DNA of 64,000 bases from Diphasiastrum complanatum (Eukaryota; Streptophyta; Lycopodiopsida; Lycopodiales; Lycopodiaceae). Position numbers and translations under genes: made by a program. Below are positions 21,150 to 31,925 of the stretch, one piece after another. Below the pieces are notes generated by a model. The model was not told where the DNA came from. It saw only the letters and a program-made list of their open reading frames with translations, and made no database searches. The stretch spans positions 617,006 through 681,005 of the forward strand of contig CM055101.1 in the NCBI GenBank assembly GCA_029204225.1. Direction: 5' to 3'. Each line of letters opens with the position of its first letter. Position 1 is the first letter of the stretch.

Positions 21150-21757
21150 AAGGGAAGGGATAGAAAAGACGAGGTTGAGAAGAGAAGAGAGAAAGAGAGT
21201 GAGGGTGGAGGTTAGCTCAAATGCTCATTATGCTTGCTAATGGAAAAGCATTCACTATGGCAAACAATAAACATGAAATGAAAAACACCATCAAGAGCAT
21301 TAGCAAGTAGTGAATAGCAAATGAGGATGCTTCTCTTCCAAAAATGGTAGAGTTTCCTCCTCCTCATTAAGCATCCAAATAGTGTACAAATGGTGCCTTT
21401 TTATAAAATGGAGAAGGCCCTTGCCTCTCAATCCTATTGGCTAATATTCACAATGATCCTATCCATCCATCTTGGACCCAACTTGATCCAAGGGTCCACA
21501 AAAAGTACATTAGAAATCACAAGATTCATGTGAGTCCCAATTTGGACCCAACTCTAAAAAGTGATCTCTAAGTTTTAACATGACATTGGGCCTCTAGTTT
21601 TATTTTAATTCCAAGGCCTAAGTCATGTTTATTTTATTTACAACTTTATTTGCGTGCTCATTGGGCCATGGGCTTATACACGCAGGATGTCATGCCCTCA
21701 CAACACATTTTATTGGATGATTTTATTTATTTACACTTTGTTGGGAATACCCCCAAC
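21150..21757 (-). repeat. LTR-like repeat R2
   Basis: It is related to R1 at 11730-12479 through several ordered blocks, including GTACAAATGGTGCC, TCCTATTGGCTA and GTGCTCATTGGGC. On the minus strand its edge reads TGTTGGGGGTATTCCC, a typical LTR beginning, preceded by GTGGGTCC. No partner LTR or internal coding region is visible, so it may be a solo LTR. Inner borders are approximate. Confidence 0.45.
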
Positions 21758-21761
21758 AGGA

Positions 21762-21766
21762 CCCAC
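21762..21766. repeat. Target-site duplication CCCAC (left)
   Basis: CCCAC occurs immediately before the 5' LTR and immediately after the 3' LTR of the next element. Confidence 0.95.
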
Positions 21767-22448
21767 TGTTAAAAATTCACAATTCTAGCTTGACTAGTTT
21801 TGGTCATATGACTTGTAAATAGTTAGATGGTCATGATGTGGCTTGTCACACGTGCCAAATAGCATAGGATTCCATTCATAAGGATGTTCTCAAGTAGACC
21901 TAACTGTTAGAACCTTTGGAATGAGTCCAAATTATGCTTAGATACAAGGGAGAAAAAATAGGAGCTATTTTTGGTAAGTTTTGCATTGTTGAGGGATCTC
22001 CAAGATTCCAACCCTAACTTGGTAGGGATGAAAGATCCACCAAAATTAGCATTAGGGATAGGTTTAGGGCTACTCATACCTGCCCAAAACCATGATGGAT
22101 CATGTATATATAGGTGATGATATCTCACCAAAATCAATCAAGCAATTTCATGATTTTTCTCTCATAATGGTGCAATTGCTCTCTATGTTCATAATTGTTT
22201 GAGTACTTGTGATTACTAATGATTATAGGATTGAATGTAGGTCTGGTGTACAGTACTCAGACTGTGGGAGGCCGTACTTTCACACGTGTGAAGCCTTCTT
22301 CAAGGATTTGGGCCATTTAGTGAGGTTCAAGCATAGATTTTTGATGGATTTTGATGGTTCAACTTGTGCTAATCTTATGAAATCATAATCTATTGTTTCC
22401 CTCATCATTTCAAGTGTTTTAGGATCCTTATTTGCTGTAATGTTTACA
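21767..22448 (+). repeat. 5' LTR of Copia element C
   Basis: It carries a CACGTG at 21849-21854, a candidate TATA box TATATATA at 22105-22112 and the palindrome TTCACACGTGTGAA at 22279-22292, the same 14-mer as in the other Copia family. Confidence 0.95.
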
Positions 22449-22460
22449 TGGTATCAGAGC
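22449..22460 (+). other. Primer-binding site, element C
   Basis: TGGTATCAGAGC abuts the LTR end, as in the other Copia elements of the window. Confidence 0.95.
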
Positions 22461-23259
22461 CTAAAGGCTGAAATGAGCTAAATCCTTGGTTTTCATTCAA
22501 TTTAATCACAATTTTTGATCTAAATCTTGTGTAGATTGGATCTTAGCATCTAGTATTGATTCTAGAACTCAAAGTGAGTCAAATACATTGGAGATTGGTG
22601 TTGTGTGACTTCATTTGCAGGTGTTTAGGTGTCTAAAACCAGAGGCAAAGTTGAATTCAATTCACATTACCAAGATAGCAAGTTTTGCTTGCTCCAAGCA
22701 TTGATTTCTAAGCGAGTTTTGGAGGTGATTTCATAGAGGAGGCTTTCTAGCATTCAAGGAGAGGGAAGATCAGAGTTTTGGGGACTCTTCAAGGCTGTTC
22801 TAAGGTGTAGTAGGCACCTCCTAAAGTGATTTAGGTTCAGTCCAACCATTGCTTGACTTATGCACCAAATTAGATCAATTTTTCATCAATTTTGATCATT
22901 TTTTGCTTGTGATTGGATAGTAGATTGTGTTGCATCCTCATTAAGTTCCATTTAGATCTTTTACAAGTGATTTTGGAAGTATATTACGTTGCTGAAATTC
23001 ACTCTTGATCAGATCATTTGGAAGCTTTAATGTTCTTTATAGAAAGAGGGGCAATTCTACTAGTATTGTCTACTTCAATCAAGCAAGTGCATTGTTTCTA
23101 GTATTCTATGATTTGATTTTGTTAGAGATCATTCTTAGATCTTTATAGGAAGTCTATTACTGATCTTTTCAGGTCCCTAAGAAGTGGGATAAGGTAGACC
23201 TTCAATCAAATCAATAGAAGTAACCTTCATTTGTGTCAAGTCCTTGACTAGGAGACTAG

Positions 23260-26200
23260 ATGGCATCTATAAATGCATATCTTTTGGATACTAATGAAAG
23301 GCTCAACAAAACTAACTATTCCATATGGAAAGTTAGAATGGAATCTATCATGATCATGCAAGATCTGATGGAAATTGTAAATGGTAAGGAGGGTGAACCT
23401 ATTCATCCTCAAGAAAAAGCCAAATACATCAAGAGGTGCAATGTTGCACTACATTGCATAAAAATGAATGTTGCAAATGAACTCTTAAGAGAGGTAGGAG
23501 ATTGCACTTCAGCTCAAGATGCTTGGGAGACTTTGCAAAAGGTCTATGAATCCAAGAACCAAACTAGAATGTTAGCTTTGAAGAATCAAATCTATAGAAG
23601 CTATCAAAAGAAAGGAGAGAGTGCACATACTTTTGTCCTAAGAGTAAAGGAATTGAACAAAGAGCTAGCCTTTATAGGTGACCCTATCAAGGATGAAGAG
23701 CTTGTTCAACTCATATTGAATGGACTAAGCTTTGAATTTGACAATTTGGTTCAGGGATATGCAATTATGGGTAAGCTACCCATACTTGAAGAACTCCAAG
23801 GCACACTCATGGCCGAGGAATCAAGAAGGAGCCAAATGCAAGAGAGGATGGATAGGCTTTCCATCCAAGGTGGAGATGACCAAGCTCTCTTCACCAAAGG
23901 CAAAGGCAAGTCCAAAGGCAAAGGATCAACATTCAAGAAGTTTACAAAGCTTGAGGATCAAGAAGGACCCCCAAAGGCATCTCCATCAACCACCAAAATC
24001 AAGAAGGACAAATCAAAGGTGAAGTGCTACTATTGTAGCAAGATGGGGCATTATGCCTCGGAATGCTTCAAGAGGAAGCAAGATCAAAGCCAAGCCAACA
24101 TGAGAAAAGAGGAGGAGGAGGAGAGTTCACATGAGGACTCTCTCATGATGTCCATATTTTCTTCAACAAGCTTCAAAGGAGAAGATCCTTGGTGGATTGA
24201 CTCGGGTGCTAGTTCACACATGACTAGTAAAAAGGAGTTTTTCTCTTCTCTCTTATCTTATGATGGACCTATAAAGTCTATCTATACAGCAAATGATGAA
24301 GCTTGTAAGATTGAAGGAGTTGGTAGCATTCCCCTTTGCTTAGGATCTTCCAAAAAGATCAACATAGAAGGTGTTTTGTACATTCCTACAATAACAAAGA
24401 ATCTACTAAGTGTTGGCCAAATGGTAGACAATGGTTTCAATGTTGACTTTGTTTCAAATGAATGTTTCATCAAGAAGAAGGGTAAGATAGTGGCTAAGGG
24501 CACTAGACTTGGCAAACTTTATAAGCTGGATGCATTTGTGGATACTAATGTTGTCATGTTGGCCGAGAAGAGCAAGATATCTACCTTTACTTTATGGCAC
24601 AAAAGACTTGGACATGTCAACTCGGGTTCCATGGAGGCTATGATCAAGGAGGAGTATGCTTTAGGCCTACCAAGGTCTATTGGGAAGGAAGACAAGGTTT
24701 GTGAAGCTTGTGCCTTATCCAAGGCACATAAGAAGGTGTTTCCTAACTCCATTACAAAGTCATCTCATCCTCTTGAACTCATACACTCGGATGTGCACAT
24801 TGCTAGCACCAAATCTAATGGAGGTTCATCCATGTTTTTAACCTTCATTGATGACTACTCAAGATATTGTTGGGTGTTCTTACTTTCCTTCAAGTCTCAA
24901 GTATTTGATACTTTTGTAAAGTTCAAGTTGTTTGTGGAAAAGCATCATAATCATAGCATCAAGATTCTTAGAAGTGACAATGGTGGAGAATTCATCTCCA
25001 ATGAGTTCAAGGTCTTTTGTGAGGAGGAAGGGATCAAGAAAGAGACTTCTTGTCCTTACACTCCTCAACAAAATGGAGTTGCTGAAAGAAGGAATAGAAC
25101 ATTATGTGAATGTTCTAAGGCTTTAAGATTAGATGCTTGTTTGTCCAAATCCTTTTGGGGTGAGTCTCTTGTATGTGCAAACTACTTGATGAATAGGGTG
25201 TCTTGCAAAGCAATTGAAGGCAAAACTCCTTATGAGATGTTGTATGGAAAGAAACCCAATCTTAATCACTTGAAAGTTTTTGGGTGTATATGCTATGTGC
25301 ATGTGCCATTGGAAACAAGAACCAAGGAGGATCCATCTTCCACAAGAGGGATCATGCTTGGATATGCAAGCTCAAGCAAGGGCTACAAAGTCTATCTCCC
25401 ATCCTTGAACAAATTTGTTGTTTCAAGGGATGTCATCTTTGATGAACATCATATGCATATGCTTGAAGAAGGCTCAAGTGCTCCAACAATCAAGAAGAAG
25501 ATGGCCGAGGAGCAAGATCTTGGTTTTGAGGAGGAGCTCATGGAGGAGCAAGCACCAAACCCACCTATCACACCAAGGAGATCTTCAAGGGCAAAAGTGG
25601 AGCCATCAAGGCTCACATATCAAGGCAAAGGACAGCAAGTTGAGGGTATCTCATCCACTTCTTATGCTTTATCTAGTTTTGAAGAACAGTCTAATGTTGA
25701 AGATGCATTGAACTCCAAAGAATGGTATAAAGCTATGTTGGATGAGTATGATGCCTTGATTGAGAATGAAACTTGGTTGCTTGTTGAGAGACCTCAAAGG
25801 AATGTAATAGGATGCAAGTGGGTCTTCAAGCTTAAGTTGAATGCAAATGGGAGTGTTAACAAACATAAAGCAAGATTAGTTGCAAAAGGTTATGCTCAAG
25901 AGAGAGGGATAGACTATGAGGAAACTTTTGCACCCGTGGCCAAGATGGTCACAATAAGACAAATCATTGCACTTGCATCACATTTTGGATGGATTCTATG
26001 TCAAATGGATGTCTCTAATGCTTTCTTGAATGGTTTTTTGGAAGAGGATATCTATATGGAGCAGCCACAAGGGTTCATCAAGCATGGAATGGAGAACAAA
26101 GTATGCCATCTCCAAAGAAGCATCTATGGCTTGAAGCAAGCCTCGAGATCTTGGAATTCAAGACTACATTGCTATCTTATTTCACTTTCTTTTGTTTAAA

Positions 26201-27228
26201 GTGAATATGATCCTACTCTTTACATTAAGTTTGATGATGTTGGTATTGTACTTTTACTCATTTATGTAGATGACATCATCATTAGTGGAAATAGTGTTGA
26301 TGGTATTGAAAAAATCAAGATAGATCTATCCTTAGAGTTCAAGATGGTAGATCTAGGGTGTCTTCACTTCATCTTAGGCATAGAAGTACTTAGAGGGTCT
26401 GATTTTATCTTTATAAGTCAAGTAAACTATGCTCAAAGTCTTTTGAAGAAGTTTAAGATGGAAGTATGCAAAAGTGTTGACACACCAATGGAGCAAGATG
26501 TAAAAGTGCCAAATGAAGATGATGAAAGATCCTTCATGGACATCACTTTGTTTAGGCAACTTATAGGTTCCTTAATGTGGATCACTATAACTAGACCAGA
26601 TCTTAGCTTTAGTGTATGTAGGTTGAGCCAATCCATGCAAAAGCCATTGAATATCCATTGGAAAAAGGCTAAGAGGATTCTAAGATACATCTCGGGTACA
26701 TTGGATTTTGGGATTCTATATAGAGGAGATGTGATTAACCTTCATGCATTTAGTGATTCAGATTTTGCAGGGGACAAGAGGGATAGGAAATCAACAAGTG
26801 CCTATTCAACTTTCATAGGAGAAGGTGTGGTTTCATGGCTTTCAAAAAAGCAAGAAACTATATCTCTATCTTCAACCGAGGCCGAGTACAAAGCTTTGAC
26901 AACCACTACAAAGGAGGTACTTTGGATCAAGAGATTATTGGTGGAACTAAAGATCATGGATTCAGAGGAGGCACCCATCATCTACAATGACAATATATCA
27001 GCCCAACACCTTGCATCTAACCCAATCTTCCATGCAAGATCTAAGCACATTGAGATATGCCATCACTTTGTGAGAGAAATGGTGCAAGCCAAGGAGATTG
27101 CTTTGGAGCATGTTCCAAGCAATGAATGTGTAGCTGATCTACTTACTAAACCACTTCAAAAGACACCTTTTATGAAGTTCAGATCATCACTTGGAGTGAT
27201 TAGTAAAGCAATGATTGAACCAAGCTAG
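23260..27228 (+). pseudogene. Copia Gag-Pol polyprotein with one nonsense codon
   Basis: The frame has 1322 codons and is open except for a TAA at 26197-26199 (codon 980), where the intact family member has Met in FVMSEYD. A CAA-to-TAA change is the simplest origin. Visible: gag with NYSIWKVRME, zinc knuckle C256 to C269 with H264, protease DSGA at D314, the pre-integrase HKRLGH region, and integrase D511, D573 and E609 with x61 and x35 spacing. Past the stop come reverse transcriptase YVDD at 1002-1005, RNase H (SDSDFAGD, STEAEYKAL) and LLTKPL near the end. The stop removes the reverse-transcriptase active site and RNase H, so the copy is not autonomous unless the stop is read through. Before the stop all domains look functional. 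Confidence 0.93.
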
Positions 27229-27230
27229 AT

Positions 27231-27242
27231 AGTGAGGAGGAG
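27231..27242 (+). other. Polypurine tract, element C
   Basis: AGTGAGGAGGAG directly precedes the 3' LTR, just after the polyprotein TAG stop. Confidence 0.85.
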
Positions 27243-27924
27243 TGTTAAAAATTCACAATTCTAGCTTGACTAGTTTTGGTCATATGACTTGTAAATAGTT
27301 AGATGGTCATGATGTGGCTTGTCACACGTGCCAAATAGCATAGGATTCCATTCATAAGGATGTTCTCAAGTAGACCTAACTGTTAGAACCTTTGGAATGA
27401 GTCCAAATTATGCTTAGATACAAGGGAGAAAAAATAGGAGCTATTTTTGGTAATTTTTGCATTGTTGAGGGATCTCCAAGATTCCAACCCTAACTTGGTA
27501 GGGATGAAAGATCCACCAAAATTAGCATTAGGGATAGGTTTAGGGCTACTCATACCTGTCCAAAACCGTGATGGATCATGTATATATAGGTGATGATATC
27601 TCACCAAAATCAATCAAGCAATTTCATGATTTTTCTCTCATAATGGTGCAATTGCTTTCTATGTTCATAATTGTTTGAGTACTTGTGATTACTAATGATT
27701 ATAGGATTGAATGTAGGTCTGGTGTACAGTACTCAGACTGTGGGAGGCCGTACTTTCACACGTGTGAAGCCTTCTTCAAGGATTTGGGCCATTTAGTGAG
27801 GTTCAAGCATAGATTTTTGATGGATTTTGATGGTTCAACTTGTGCTAATCTTATGAAATCATAATCTATTGTTTCCCTCATCATTTCAAGTGTTTTAGGA
27901 TCCTTATTTGCTGTAATTTTTACA
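27243..27924 (+). repeat. 3' LTR of Copia element C
   Basis: It has the same 682-bp length as the 5' LTR, with about five substitutions (for example CTCTCT/CTTTCT near 27657 and the end GTAATTTTTACA). The palindrome is at 27755-27768. Confidence 0.95.
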
Positions 27925-27929
27925 CCCAC
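27925..27929. repeat. Target-site duplication CCCAC (right)
   Basis: It matches 21762-21766. Confidence 0.95.
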
Positions 27930-30900
27930 GGCCTGAAGTAGTGCTGGTCCCTTGGCACTCTGCCAGTTTAGTATAGCGTCCTCTTTGCCCGCCTCTGGTG
28001 AATGAGGTAACCCGTAACGTCTTCCATGAAGTTGAGACGGTCCAGTTTCTTCGAGTCCTTGGGCGTGTGGAAGGACTTGTGGACTCCTGTTAGCCATTCT
28101 TAATCGATCCAGGCTTGGAATCGGCGCGTCCAGGGTTCTTCAAGGAATGCAACTCGGAAATATACACGAGCGACTGGCAGCTGATCTTCGACTTTGTCGG
28201 AAGCTAGCGCCTTATTAGGATCAAAGAATATGGCGGGAAGAAAATCATCCCATTTAGTTTTGATCCCCATCAGGTGTTCCAAGTCCCGGGTGTAAGTGGC
28301 TGTCGCGCGGACTGTGGGATCAGGGCAATGGATATACTGGTTTCTGAACGTGGTGAGAGCCCTTCTGGCGTCTACATCCGTCGTCCACCCATATTGCGAT
28401 GGAAGTGTGATCTTGTCCAGAGGGGTGTCGCATTCCGCCCATTTGGATCTTTGTGTACATGGCAGGAAATGCGCGTTCACCCGTAATTGTTGTGGCTTGT
28501 CACGTAGGCCCTGATGGCCGCATGGACTCTTTTGAATAACTGTTGACGCCACTCTGGTTGTGGTTGGAGGGCGGGTAACACTTGCAGTTCTTTGCCCTTG
28601 ATTGTCTGAGCAAAAAACGGTAACTGCCAACCGCCTCGAGATGACTCGTGGGGATACTTGGATAAAAATTCATTGATTTTCTCCTCCACGGACTTCGGTC
28701 TTTGGAAGGCCCGACTGGCAGATATCATGCGCAAACCTCTGGATGATGTGCCTTGGCTCTGGTCTTGCGTCTCAGTAGCCGCATCCATCTGCCCTTGGAC
28801 CCTTGATCTGTTTGAGATCCCCTTGCTGTCTGCTAGCTTTGATCTTGGCTGGTACTAGCCTGCGCAGCATAAAAATTAGGTGGTGGTGGAATTACCACGG
28901 GGGTTGGCTGGGCCTTTGCGTCCATGAGTTTTTGGCACACCTTGAGGGCTTGCTTGGCCTGGGTGAGCTCATGTGTTGTGCTTGCCCGATACTTGTTGAA
29001 CTCTGCCTGGTAGTTGTTTAAGGTTTGGCTATAAACCTGCACCTGACGTCGTAGAAGATTCATCTCTGATTGAGAAAGTGGCCTTGAGTCCGGTGCAGGT
29101 TGAGCTAACCAGGCGAGCTTGTTGTCTTGTAGGGCTTTGACCTTCGTCCCCAGGCACGTATTCTCTGCTTCCAATAGGGTATGTTGCGTCTGGATGGGGG
29201 CAAGCTGTTGGGACGCTTCAGTTTGAAGCTCCCGCACCTTCGTGGAGGCGTCAGTCAGCGCGTTGGAGAGGCTTTGGATATATTTGTTGAGGCCCTCCTC
29301 CTTCTGCTATAGTTTGGAAATCTCCTGGTGCCCTTCTTGTTCATGTTGTTGAGCCAAAATCAGCTCTTGTTGTAGTTTGGTAAGGTCTGCTCGCAGCTGT
29401 GTATTATTTGTCGCCAAGTGTAGTAACCTACTTTCCAGAATAGCTTTGGCTGCTACCGCACCTAGGATGTATTTTCCCAGAGTTTGGTACGCCGTCTTAG
29501 GTCCATGGGAGCAGCCGGTACACTGGCACTGGCATGGGCTTGTGTTGTATCGGCCCCGACGACTGGTGGAATCCCGTCGTCATTATCTTCTATCAGGTTC
29601 TCATTTGACCTGATGCCATCTGGGTCGGTGGGATCAACCTGATCTGGCAATGGTACAAAAACTGTTCGAACAAATGCATCATCAGGCAACGGTTGGTTGC
29701 CCTCGACAACCTTTGTTGCCGAAGCGGGTGGGGTTTGAGAAACAACTATGGAAACAGGGGTGAGGACGGTTGTCCGAACGAGAGGATGGGAGGAACAGAG
29801 GGAAACTGGAGGGTGGTGTGGAGTATGGAAGAAGGTGAGGATGGAGCAGAAAGCGTCTGGCGTGGGGGTGAAAAATTGATAACTTGCATCCATGCCAGAA
29901 TGTCGGGGGACAATTGTGAATTAGAAGGATTGAATGTGAGAGGAGCAACGGTGGTGGCAGGAGTGATGGAGAATGCGATGGTGATGGATGGAGCAATGGA
30001 CACAGGAAGAGAAGTAGGAGTGGTATCAACAGAGGAAACGGGGATGGAGACATAAATAGATGTGGATGGAACAGGAAGAGAGGTAGCGACAATAGAAATC
30101 GGAGTGGGGGGTTGCACGGAAGAAGAAGTGGCAGTGGTTGATGGAGTGGTTAGTGCGGCAGTGGAGACATGTCTTTGGGTAACATGTGGAGACGTGGATG
30201 TAGAGGCAGTGCCACGCATTCGTTTGTTGGCCGTTGTGTTAATAATTGCAAGTTGGGAGGAGGTCGATGCTTGAGATGGTGGATAAAAGCTAGTATGTGG
30301 CACAAGGGTAGACAGGAGGGATGAGCATTGGAAACCGTGCACTTTCGCCTCGAGAAGTGCACAAGCAAAGTTACACAACAAGGGGCCTGCTGCGATTCGA
30401 TCACGGTTGTTGGATTTGATGGAGTTTGTTAGTTCTTGAATAAGGAAGCTATGCCAGTCGTATGGCACAATGGAGGGGTTAGGGAATTCCAGAAAGGATT
30501 CCACTATCTGACTCAGCAGCGTAGACTGAATTCTGTCCTTGCGAAATGTTGAAATAACCAGAAAGTTATTCAACAGATGCATAGCCGTCTGAATGACGAG
30601 TTTTGTGATAGCTTCTATCAGGTAACCATTGTTAGTCTGGATGGGAATTTCTGGTGTGGTTTGGGTGACGAATGGTTTGATCTGATCTTTGGCGTGGCGA
30701 TGGGAGATGGGTTGACGATCATTGGACATAATGCCCACGGTGACCATCGAGTCGGTGTTAATCCTGACCTTGTATGTGGTACCTTGGTACAGGAAGTGGA
30801 AACGAGCCTTGTCCTCGTCCTAGGTGGCGTAAGCGTGAAGGGCGAGGCCCATGTTAATCTCAGAATGGAAGAGCGCGGGGTAAAAACCCATTGCCACTGG

Positions 30901-31032
30901 AAGTGGGCTGGCTGTCTGTAGCCATGGTTGGATCAGAGTGTCAGAGGGTAAAGGCCAAATCTGTGTGGCCTTGTGGATGTCACGCTGGATCACTTGTTTG
31001 GCGCCAGAGTCTTCAGAGGATGAGGAGGCCAT
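27930..31032 (-). pseudogene. Unrecognised long coding unit next to a gypsy LTR
   Basis: On the minus strand a chain of open frames broken by stops and frameshifts runs from an ATG at 31032 (MASSSSEDSGAKQVIQRDIH) to the Copia insertion. Segments in order: a globular N-terminal part (LIQPWLQTASPLPVAMGFYP; RDRIAAGPLLCNFACALLEA); a long Ser/Thr/Pro-rich low-complexity stretch (about 29700-30250); a charged segment; a probable coiled coil rich in Leu, Gln and Glu (about 28900-29240); and a C-terminal globular part (PSQYGWTTDVDARRALTTF; KWDDFLPAIFFDP). No zinc knuckle, protease or pol motif is present. It starts about 250 bp after a TATA-containing LTR-like region on the same strand, so it may be the internal frame of a non-autonomous LTR element or an extra retrotransposon ORF. 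I do not recognise the family. Confidence 0.5.
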
Positions 31033-31249
31033 GATAGCAGTGATGATTAGAGGTCGAAAAAGTAAGAAAAACGGTGGAGAATGGAAAAAGATGTGGAAAC
31101 GGTAGAAAACTGAGAATAACGAGCGTTGGAAGACAAGGAGTGTATTTGAAAGCGCAGATCGGTGTTCAGTAAAATCAGATGACAGTTGGCAGAAAGTTTG
31201 GTTGCAAACGGAGAACTTGGTAATTTCAGAGTGAATTTCGGTAGAGCTT

Positions 31250-31925
31250 TGCTAGCAAAGGTGACAAATGACTCGAATTCAGCCCTTATATAGCGGAATT
31301 TAGAGTGCGTATTAGGTGAAATTCACTTTCCCTTGCTCAGTTCCACCCAAATTTTGGCAGGCACCTTCTTCACAAAATTCTAAGACCTCAAGGAAGTCTG
31401 CAAGAGTTCAGAAGGTGATTTGACTGCTATGCGAGGGTTCAGACTGTCTGCGAGGGTTCAACTCTCGCAGGAAGTGATCCCTCGCACAACTTGTTCCTAT
31501 GATTGGATTTTCAAGATCAGACCATATAGGCAGGCTAATTTTACTACTCTGATTCCATTTAGGCACCTTGCAAGGGTTGGTAAGATGATCTTGATGCTCT
31601 GTGAGGGTTCTGAAATTCAGCTTCTGGGAACTCTCGCATACACTAAAAAATGATGATTCCTCCCTCCATCAGGAACTCTTGCAGAGATTTTCATGGATGC
31701 ATTAGTAGTTCTCTAGAAGTTCTGATGGATTCTTGGTAGTAGATCCATCAGTCAATCTGATGATCTGCTTCCTTTTTAATCCTATCAGGATCTGTATCCT
31801 CTTTGGATTCTGATGGATTGCCCCGATCTTGCCAGATCTGGCTGAATCTTGATGGATTTAGCTTGATTTGGCTTGATCTCCTTAGATCTAGCGGTGATGG
31901 CTGAGTAGATTAGCTTTTTGTAACA
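31250..31925 (-). repeat. 3' LTR of degenerate Ty3/gypsy element (inner end uncertain)
   Basis: On the minus strand a polypurine-like GATTGGGGGTGGAA leads into TGTTACAAAAAGC at 31925, right after the end of the pol remnant, as expected for a 3' LTR. It contains several copies of the motif TGCGAGGGTTC and its complement, which cluster again at 41990-42425 on the other side of gag. The left end is not defined by a partner. Confidence 0.5.
31284..31292 (-). promoter_or_regulatory. Candidate TATA box in gypsy LTR
   Basis: TATATAAGG on the minus strand, about 250 bp upstream of the ATG at 31032, within the region taken as an LTR. Confidence 0.5.

Larger units (their letters stand above)
1..24611 (+). 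repeat. Left copy of ~45.7-kb-period direct duplication
   Basis: This stretch matches 45739-63927 in the same orientation. The offset is 45738 from the start to the SPH gene and 45747 after it, the net of a 17-bp and an 8-bp length difference. After the Copia element at 12553-18982 it becomes 39312. The last change is 6435 bp, exactly the 6430-bp element plus one 5-bp target duplication. Identity is very high apart from the first ~600 bp. The true left edge lies outside the window. Confidence 0.95.
21767..27924 (+). mobile_element. Full-length Ty1/Copia retrotransposon, second family (element C)
   Basis: The 6158-bp element has 682-bp LTRs beginning TGTTAAAAATTCAC and ending in TTTACA or TTTTACA, an initiator-Met primer-binding site, one long polyprotein frame with a single nonsense codon, a polypurine tract and the target duplication CCCAC. 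The LTRs differ at about five sites by my reading, so it is older than the element at 12553. It separates repeat R2 from the minus-strand coding unit at 27930. In the right copy only its first 2.85 kb remains. Confidence 0.97.

Noticed and set aside
29693-30274. Plus-strand frames rich in Gly, Glu and Val
   Set aside because: They are the complement of the Ser/Thr/Pro-rich minus-strand linker; low complexity explains their openness.
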